5,123 nt of DNA. Source: Candidatus Omnitrophota bacterium. Lineage in GTDB: Bacteria; Omnitrophota; Gorgyraeia; Gygaellales; Profunditerraquicolaceae. Both the position numbers and the translations under genes were made by a program. Shown in pieces: positions 1 to 3,366 of the stretch. The notes under the pieces were generated by a model that was given only the letters and a program-made list of their open reading frames with translations, made no database searches and was not told the origin of the DNA. The first letter of the stretch is position 1; the number at the start of each line of letters is the position of its first letter. The stretch lies in NCBI GenBank assembly GCA_016867095.1, contig VGKK01000085.1:1-5123 (forward strand), in the 5' to 3' direction.

Positions 1-153
1 TGAACGAGATTATCAGAGGACCAGATTATCAGAAAGAACGCATAATTTCTCCGTTTCTGATATTCTAATAATTTGATGCTCTCGCTCTGATATTCCGATA
101 ATCTGATATTCGCAATTAACGAGAAGCATAACAGATATATAGGGAGCAACTAT
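1..153. other. Non-coding leader upstream of the gspF/pilC-like gene
   Basis: No coding region is supported here. The first three bases read TGA and could be the stop codon of a gene lying to the left, such as a GspE/PilB ATPase, the common upstream partner of GspF/PilC, but nothing in the window tests this. Most of the stretch is the inverted octamer-repeat cluster listed separately. The right end holds the ribosome binding site AGGGAG at 141-146, seven bases before the ATG at 154. I see no convincing sigma-70 promoter, so the gene may be transcribed from further upstream. Confidence 0.6.
7..111. repeat. Inverted cluster of 8-bp TATCAGA-type repeat units
   Basis: The left half carries AGATTATCAGA twice (7-17 and 23-33), 16 bp apart. 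Read as octamers it is TTATCAGA / GGACCAGA / TTATCAGA. The right half carries the reverse orientation: TCTGATATTC at 56-65, 86-95 and 102-111, the last two again 16 bp apart with a diverged octamer between. The halves can pair as nested arms. Bases 24-35 match the complement of 54-65 at 11 of 12 positions, and 7-17 match the complement of 94-104 at 10 of 11. The structure is AT-rich and has no T-tract, so it does not look like an intrinsic terminator. It resembles a small interspersed palindromic or minisatellite-type element; its function is unknown. Confidence 0.7.
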
Positions 154-1362
154 ATGCCAGTCTTTAATTACTTAGCCACTGATTATACGGGCCACAAGAT
201 TAAGGGCCGCATTGAAGCCAAAGACCGGGTCAGCGTAATCAACAGCCTGAGGAAGACCCAGTTAATCATTATCTCCGTAACGGAACTAAAAGAAAAGGAA
301 GGCGGGCTCCTTAGGAAGTCAGGCGCGATAAGCCTTGAGGATTTAGTGGTTTTTTCGCGCCAATTATCCGCCCTGGTAAAGGCGGGCATCTCTTTGGTCA
401 GGGGCCTGAATATCCTTTTCGCGCAGGTAGAGAACAAGAGGCTGAAGGAGATTATTTCCGCGGTGGTCTCCAAAATTGAAGCCGGCTCCAGCCTTTCCGA
501 TGCCCTGGCAGGTTATCCCAAGGTGTTTTCCCCGTTTTATATCAATATGATCAGGGCAGGAGAATTTAGCGGCGCGTTAGATACCATACTGGAACGTTTG
601 GCGCTATATTTAGAAAGCGTGGGCAAGCTGAACCGCAAGGTAAAGTCTGCTTTTGTTTATCCTGTCGCGGTAATTTCGGTAGCGTTGCTAATCACGTCGC
701 TGCTGTTTGTCCTGGTCATTCCCAAGTTTAAAGAAATCTTTATGACCTTGGGGGTAAGTTTACCCCCGGCCACCCGCCTGGTAATCGGGATCAGCGAGCT
801 GTTTAAGAAGTTCTTTTACCTGGTTCCGGTTATAGTTGTAATATTGGTTGTTGCCTTGAAATGGTTAACCAATATCCCCCAGTTAAAATTAGCCCAGGAT
901 AGGCTTAAATTAAATCTTCCGGTAGTGGGCAGGGTTATCCGTAAAGTGGCCGTGGCGCGTTTTAGCCGCACCCTTTCCACTTTGCTTAAGAGCGGGGTTT
1001 CCATCCTGGCGGCCCTGGAAATTGGCAGCGCGACTGCCGGCAATAAGGTAATTGAGGATGCCCTGGATAAAGTAATTATGCGGGTCAGTAAGGGCGAAAG
1101 GATCGGAGAATCTTTAGCGGAAAATAAGGTTTTCGCCCCATTAGTGGTCAACTTGATCGCGGTAGGAGAGGAGACCGGGGATATCGGTTCAATGCTGGAT
1201 AAGATTGCCACTTTTTACGAGGACGAAGTAGATAATGCCGTGCTCAGCCTTACTTCCCTCATTGAGCCTTTTATCATTATCTTCTTGGGGGTGGTCATCG
1301 GCGGCATAGTCCTGGCGATATTCCTGCCGATATTGCAATTGAGCCAGTTAGTGGGAAGGTAG
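154..1362 (+). CDS. gspF: Type II secretion / type IV pilus inner-membrane platform protein (GspF/PilC family)
   Basis: This 402-residue protein has the normal length and layout of the GspF/PilC family. These proteins form the inner-membrane platform on which the assembly ATPase acts to push pilin or pseudopilin subunits out of the membrane. The N-terminus (MPVFNYLATD, then GHKIKGRIEA) is the typical family start. Two T2SF repeats follow, at about residues 68-191 and 270-392. Each has the 'SRQLSALVKAGI' / 'SRTLSTLLKSGV' helix and a glycine-containing turn ('AGEFSGALD' at 135-143, 'VGEETGDIGSML' at 337-348). Hydrophobic membrane segments lie at about 168-190, 218-236 and 370-393. The ATG at 154 is supported by AGGGAG seven bases upstream. 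No reading-frame damage is seen. The 3' end overlaps the convergent response-regulator gene by 15 bases. Sequence alone does not separate a secretion role (gspF) from a pilus role (pilC). The pilX-like gene nearby leans toward pili, so the symbol names the family only. Confidence 0.95.
   Translation: MPVFNYLATDYTGHKIKGRIEAKDRVSVINSLRKTQLIIISVTELKEKEGGLLRKSGAISLEDLVVFSRQLSALVKAGISLVRGLNILFAQVENKRLKEIISAVVSKIEAGSSLSDALAGYPKVFSPFYINMIRAGEFSGALDTILERLALYLESVGKLNRKVKSAFVYPVAVISVALLITSLLFVLVIPKFKEIFMTLGVSLPPATRLVIGISELFKKFFYLVPVIVVILVVALKWLTNIPQLKLAQDRLKLNLPVVGRVIRKVAVARFSRTLSTLLKSGVSILAALEIGSATAGNKVIEDALDKVIMRVSKGERIGESLAENKVFAPLVVNLIAVGEETGDIGSMLDKIATFYEDEVDNAVLSLTSLIEPFIIIFLGVVIGGIVLAIFLPILQLSQLVGR
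750..767. repeat. Short perfect inverted repeat inside the gspF-like gene
   Basis: Eight-base arms GGGGGTAA (750-757) and TTACCCCC (760-767) are separated by only two bases. The stretch encodes the Gly-Val-Ser-Leu-Pro of the loop after the first membrane segment (residues about 200-204). In RNA it would give a stem of six pairs with a six-base loop. It may be a codon coincidence or a protein-binding palindrome; there is no further evidence for either. Confidence 0.5.
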
Positions 1363-2016
1363 GGGTTCAAAACGGTAGCCGCCGCGGTGAATTGTGGCAA
1401 TGTAATTTTTACCGATTTTTTTACGTAGAGAAAGGACGTGGGCGTCAACAGTGCGGGTAGAAGGGGCGCTGTGATACCCCCAGACCTGTTCCAGGAGTTC
1501 GCTGCGAGAGATGGCGCGGCCTTTTTGCGAAATAAGAAAACGCAATAATTTGAATTCCAGGTAAGAGAGTTTAAGCGGCTTTTGTTTTTTCGCGGCCCGG
1601 TATTTTTTAAAGTCTATATCCAGCTGCCCGTCGCGATATTCCTCCACAGGAGCCAGTTCTTTCCTTCTTAAGACCGCCTTGATCCTGGCCTTTAATTCCT
1701 CCAGGCTGAAGGGCTTGGTAATGTAATCATCCGCCCCCAAATCCAGGCCTTTAACTTTATCTATTACCTGGTCGCGCGCCGTCAGGATAATGATTGAGGA
1801 ATCCAGGCCTTCTTCCTTAAAGCGCTGGCAAAGGGCAAAGCCGTTGAGATCCGGCAGGACCAGGTCCAGGAGAATTAAATCGGGTTTTTCCTTTAACGCA
1901 AGCTCGCTGCCTCTGGCCCCGTTTTCCGCTTCCAAGACCTCGTATTCCTGGCGCAATTCATCTTTCAGGCCCAGTAAAATCGCGGGTTCATCTTCAATAA
2001 TCAATATCTTGGGCAT
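1348..2016 (-). CDS. PhoB/OmpR-family response regulator (receiver plus winged-helix DNA-binding domain)
   Basis: This 222-residue protein has the normal length for the family. The N-terminal receiver domain (about 1-118) shows the acidic pocket E8/D9, the phospho-acceptor D51 in 'LILLDLVLPDLNG', the conserved T79 of 'IILTARD', and K101 of 'DYITKPF'. The C-terminal winged-helix domain (about 128-218) has 'LEFKLLRFL' (153-161), a recognition helix around 'TRTVDAHVLSLRKKIG' (187-202) and the wing 'TIHRGGYRF' (208-215). Members dimerise when phosphorylated and bind tandem direct repeats near promoters. The ATG at 2016 lies five bases after the stop of the kinase gene and has no strong Shine-Dalgarno, so translation is probably coupled to the kinase. 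All key residues are present, so it should be phosphorylatable. The stop lies inside the end of the convergent gspF-like gene. The target is unknown; the TTGTAAA repeat at 3261-3279 is a candidate site. I cannot assign a specific gene name. Confidence 0.95.
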   Translation of the reverse strand: MPKILIIEDEPAILLGLKDELRQEYEVLEAENGARGSELALKEKPDLILLDLVLPDLNGFALCQRFKEEGLDSSIIILTARDQVIDKVKGLDLGADDYITKPFSLEELKARIKAVLRRKELAPVEEYRDGQLDIDFKKYRAAKKQKPLKLSYLEFKLLRFLISQKGRAISRSELLEQVWGYHSAPSTRTVDAHVLSLRKKIGKNYIATIHRGGYRFEPLPSH

Positions 2017-2021
2017 AGTTC

Positions 2022-2978
2022 TTAAGCAGGCTCTCTTAAGGGCAGGATAATTTTAAATACACTGCCCCTGCCTTTCTGGCTCTCTAGTTCTATCTTGCCG
2101 AAGTGCCCTTCCACAATATGGCGCGCAATTTTTAAGCCCAGGCCAGTGCCTTTTCCCGTATGGTAAAAACGTTCAAAAAGCAGCTTTTGTTCTTCTGTAT
2201 CAAGTCCCGGGCCCTGGTCTGCCACTTCAATTACTACTTTAGAGTTGTCTTTATACAGGCTTACCTTAACTTGCCCCTGGGCCGGCGAGAATTTTAAGGC
2301 GTTATCCAGCAGGTTGATGAATGCCCGGGGCAGCGCCTCTTTGTCTAAATAGAGAGGTGGGACCGGGGATAGATTTATTTCCAGCTTGCAGTCAGGCCGG
2401 ATAAGATGGACGGGGTAATCTTCAAGAGACTGTTTCAGGAGGCCGGCCAAATCCGCCTTTTCAAATTTATATTGTTGCTTACCCTCTTCCAGTTTTGAGA
2501 AGTCCAGGATGTTGTTGATCAGGCGGCTCAGGCGCGAACATTGCGTTAGGATCAGGCTGTGGTATTCTTTTTGTTTTTCTGCTTCCTGCGGCTCCAGCTT
2601 GAGCAGCCTCTCGGCAAGCAGGCGGATGGAAGTAAGGGGGGTTTTAAACTCGTGAGTTACTACAGAGACAAATTCGCTCTTTAAGCGGGTTATCTCTAAT
2701 TGTTTCTCCACATCGCGGCTGCTTAAGTAACTGCTGATGAGTAAGACCAAAAGCAGGCTGAATGCCACCATAGCGAAAGCAAACAGGCTGATGCGGTTAA
2801 AAGAGCTTAACCAGCCTGTTTCCGCCAGAGACAGGCTGGTTTGGGCTTTTAATTTATAGTTAATTAATTCGTATTGCCTGGCCAGCGCCCATAAGGCAAA
2901 TACCGCCAGCATAATACTCGGTATAATCACCGCGGCCAGGTAAAACTCTATGCGTTTTTGTTTCCAGTTAAATTTCAA
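2022..2978 (-). CDS. Membrane sensor histidine kinase, short and HAMP-less, partner of the adjacent regulator
   Basis: From the TTG start this is 318 residues. Two membrane helices at about 12-33 and 63-85 enclose an outside loop of only about 29 residues. The linker from the second helix to the phospho-histidine is about 24 residues, too short for a HAMP domain. The DHp helix carries the H-box 'VVTHEFKTPLTSIRLL' with H109. The ATPase domain shows the N-box 'FINLLDNALKFSP' (N222/N226), G1 'DQGPGL' (254-259), the F-box 'LLFERFY' (266-272) and G2 'GTGLGL' (277-282), so it should be an active kinase. Such proteins autophosphorylate on histidine and pass the phosphate to the cognate regulator, here the gene five bases downstream. 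A GTG at 2993 would add five residues (318 to 323). I prefer TTG at 2978 because GGGAG lies eight bases before it, while the GTG has no recognisable ribosome binding site. The signal sensed cannot be read from the sequence. Confidence 0.93.
   Translation of the reverse strand: MKFNWKQKRIEFYLAAVIIPSIMLAVFALWALARQYELINYKLKAQTSLSLAETGWLSSFNRISLFAFAMVAFSLLLVLLISSYLSSRDVEKQLEITRLKSEFVSVVTHEFKTPLTSIRLLAERLLKLEPQEAEKQKEYHSLILTQCSRLSRLINNILDFSKLEEGKQQYKFEKADLAGLLKQSLEDYPVHLIRPDCKLEINLSPVPPLYLDKEALPRAFINLLDNALKFSPAQGQVKVSLYKDNSKVVIEVADQGPGLDTEEQKLLFERFYHTGKGTGLGLKIARHIVEGHFGKIELESQKGRGSVFKIILPLREPA
2809..2841. repeat. 11-bp perfect inverted repeat inside the kinase gene
   Basis: The arms AACCAGCCTGT (2809-2819) and ACAGGCTGGTT (2831-2841) are exact reverse complements around an 11-base loop. 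The segment encodes the outside loop of the sensor (TSLSLAETGWL). The kinase mRNA could fold it into a stable stem. No U-tract follows directly, so it is not a standard terminator. The core CAGGCTG recurs in direct orientation at 2754-2760 and 2784-2790, which suggests part of the signal is a favoured codon pair. Confidence 0.6.
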
Positions 2979-2986
2979 CGCCTTAT

Positions 2987-2991
2987 CTCCC
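2987..2991 (-). promoter_or_regulatory. Ribosome binding site that decides the kinase start
   Basis: On the minus strand GGGAG precedes the TTG at 2978 by eight bases, a near-ideal distance. It overlaps the alternative GTG codon (2993-2991), which has no such motif upstream. This favours the TTG start. Confidence 0.55.
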
Positions 2992-2997
2992 ACCCGT

Positions 2998-3026
2998 AAT
3001 TTAACACATTAAATTAGGGTTGTAAA
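2998..3026 (-). promoter_or_regulatory. Candidate promoter of the kinase-regulator operon
   Basis: On the minus strand TTTACA (3026-3021, five of six matches to the -35 consensus) is followed after 17 bases by TAAATT (3003-2998, four of six matches to the -10). Transcription would begin near 2991, which would leave the GTG at 2993 outside the message and agrees with the TTG start. It also leaves a very short leader, so the call is weak. The -35 element overlaps the 10-mer TTGTAAAGAA (3020-3029, plus strand) that is repeated upstream of the pilX-like gene. Confidence 0.35.
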
Positions 3027-3063
3027 GAAGATATTGCGTGTGGAGTTTACCCATTTTTACACA

Positions 3064-3183
3064 TTACACCGCAAAGGCGCTAAAACCTGCAAAGTCGCAA
3101 AAAGTTTTTCCGCGTCAATAAATGAAATATTTCTAAAGAACTCCTTTGCGTTTTTGCGGACATTTTGCGGTTTAGCGGTGTCA
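3064..3183. repeat. Imperfect palindromic element built of CGCAAA/TTTGCG units
   Basis: The left arm (about 3064-3106) reads TTACACCGCAAAGGCGC and continues with further GCAAAG and CGCAAAA units. The right arm (about 3138-3183) has the complementary series: TTTGCG, TTTTTGCGG, TTTTGCGG, TTTAGCGGTGTCA. The outer ends pair exactly over seven bases (3066-3072 with 3175-3181), and the inner parts pair with mismatches and small slips. About 30 bases of AT-rich sequence separate the arms. Elements of this look are scattered through many bacterial genomes and often produce false 'RKGAK' open frames. It is likely a small non-autonomous or REP-like repeat; no flanking target duplication is evident. Confidence 0.7.
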
Positions 3184-3260
3184 GGGGTCATTTTATATGT
3201 AACCTTATTAGAGTTATATTATTTCCCTTTTAAATTTTGGGGAATGTCTACAATATTAAG

Positions 3261-3279
3261 ATTGTAAAGAAATTGTAAA
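3261..3279 (+). promoter_or_regulatory. Tandem direct repeat, candidate PhoB/OmpR-type regulator site
   Basis: ATTGTAAA occurs at 3261-3268 and 3272-3279, an 11-bp period. The seven-base core TTGTAAA is separated by the AT-rich spacer GAAA. This is the seven-plus-four geometry known for PhoB-family boxes, although the core sequence differs from the E. coli pho box. The centre is about 60 bases upstream of the start predicted for the promoter at 3296-3324, a usual activator position. TACAAT at 3249-3254 also forms an inverted pair with ATTGTA at 3261-3266. That the adjacent regulator binds here is an inference. Confidence 0.45.
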
Positions 3280-3286
3280 AACTCGT

Positions 3287-3311
3287 CCCGGCTTATTGTT
3301 TTTATGCCGGG
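3287..3311. repeat. GC-rich inverted repeat around the -35 of the pilX-like promoter
   Basis: CCCGGC (3287-3292) and GCCGGG (3306-3311) are perfect complements separated by 13 AT-rich bases that contain the candidate -35 hexamer TTGTTT. It lies upstream of the predicted transcription start, so it would act as DNA, for example as an operator, rather than as an RNA hairpin of this gene. No T-tract follows, so an intrinsic terminator is unlikely. Confidence 0.5.
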
Positions 3312-3324
3312 GAAGGGGTATACT
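3296..3324 (+). promoter_or_regulatory. Sigma-70-like promoter of the pilX-like gene
   Basis: TTGTTT (3296-3301) and TATACT (3319-3324) are separated by 17 bases. The -10 matches consensus at five of six positions; the -35 matches only in TTG, which would suit an activator-dependent promoter. Transcription would begin near 3331, giving a leader of about 36 bases that contains the AAGGAG ribosome binding site at 3354-3359. Confidence 0.55.
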
Positions 3325-3366
3325 TTTTATGGTAGAAAAAGGCAATAGACGAGAAGGAGAAAAGAC

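Larger units (their letters stand above)
2994..3366. other. Divergent intergenic region between the kinase and the pilX-like gene
   Basis: The 373 bases between the two divergent genes hold no credible coding region. From the kinase side they contain a weak minus-strand promoter (about 2998-3026), the CGCAAA-type palindrome (3064-3183), an AT-rich stretch (about 3190-3260), a tandem TTGTAAA repeat, a GC hairpin, and a plus-strand promoter with a ribosome binding site. A 77-codon open frame at 3034-3267 reads through the palindrome ('HRKGAKTCKVAKS...') and is best explained as a by-product of the repeat. Confidence 0.8.

Noticed and set aside
1..153. CRISPR array reading of the repeats at the left edge
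   Set aside because: The units are only 8-11 bp, change orientation, and have no 30-bp-class repeats with regular unique spacers; no cas genes are present.
816..1211. 131-codon open frame on the minus strand inside the gspF-like gene
   Set aside because: It lies wholly antisense to a clear T2SF-domain gene and has low-complexity, non-family content.
1740..1811. 12-mer AATCCAGGCCTT repeated exactly 60 bases apart (1740-1751 and 1800-1811)
   Set aside because: Both copies encode Gly-Leu-Asp in the response regulator's receiver domain, so this is codon coincidence, not a repeat element.
3034..3267. 77-codon open frame on the plus strand (MRVEFTHFYTLHRKGAK...)
   Set aside because: It runs through the CGCAAA palindrome, has no ribosome binding site, and its 'HRKGAK' text is the translation of the repeat. 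It also covers the candidate regulatory sites.
3287..3311. Intrinsic terminator reading of the CCCGGC/GCCGGG hairpin
   Set aside because: The loop is long, no T-tract follows, and no gene ends nearby on either strand; the flanking genes are divergent.
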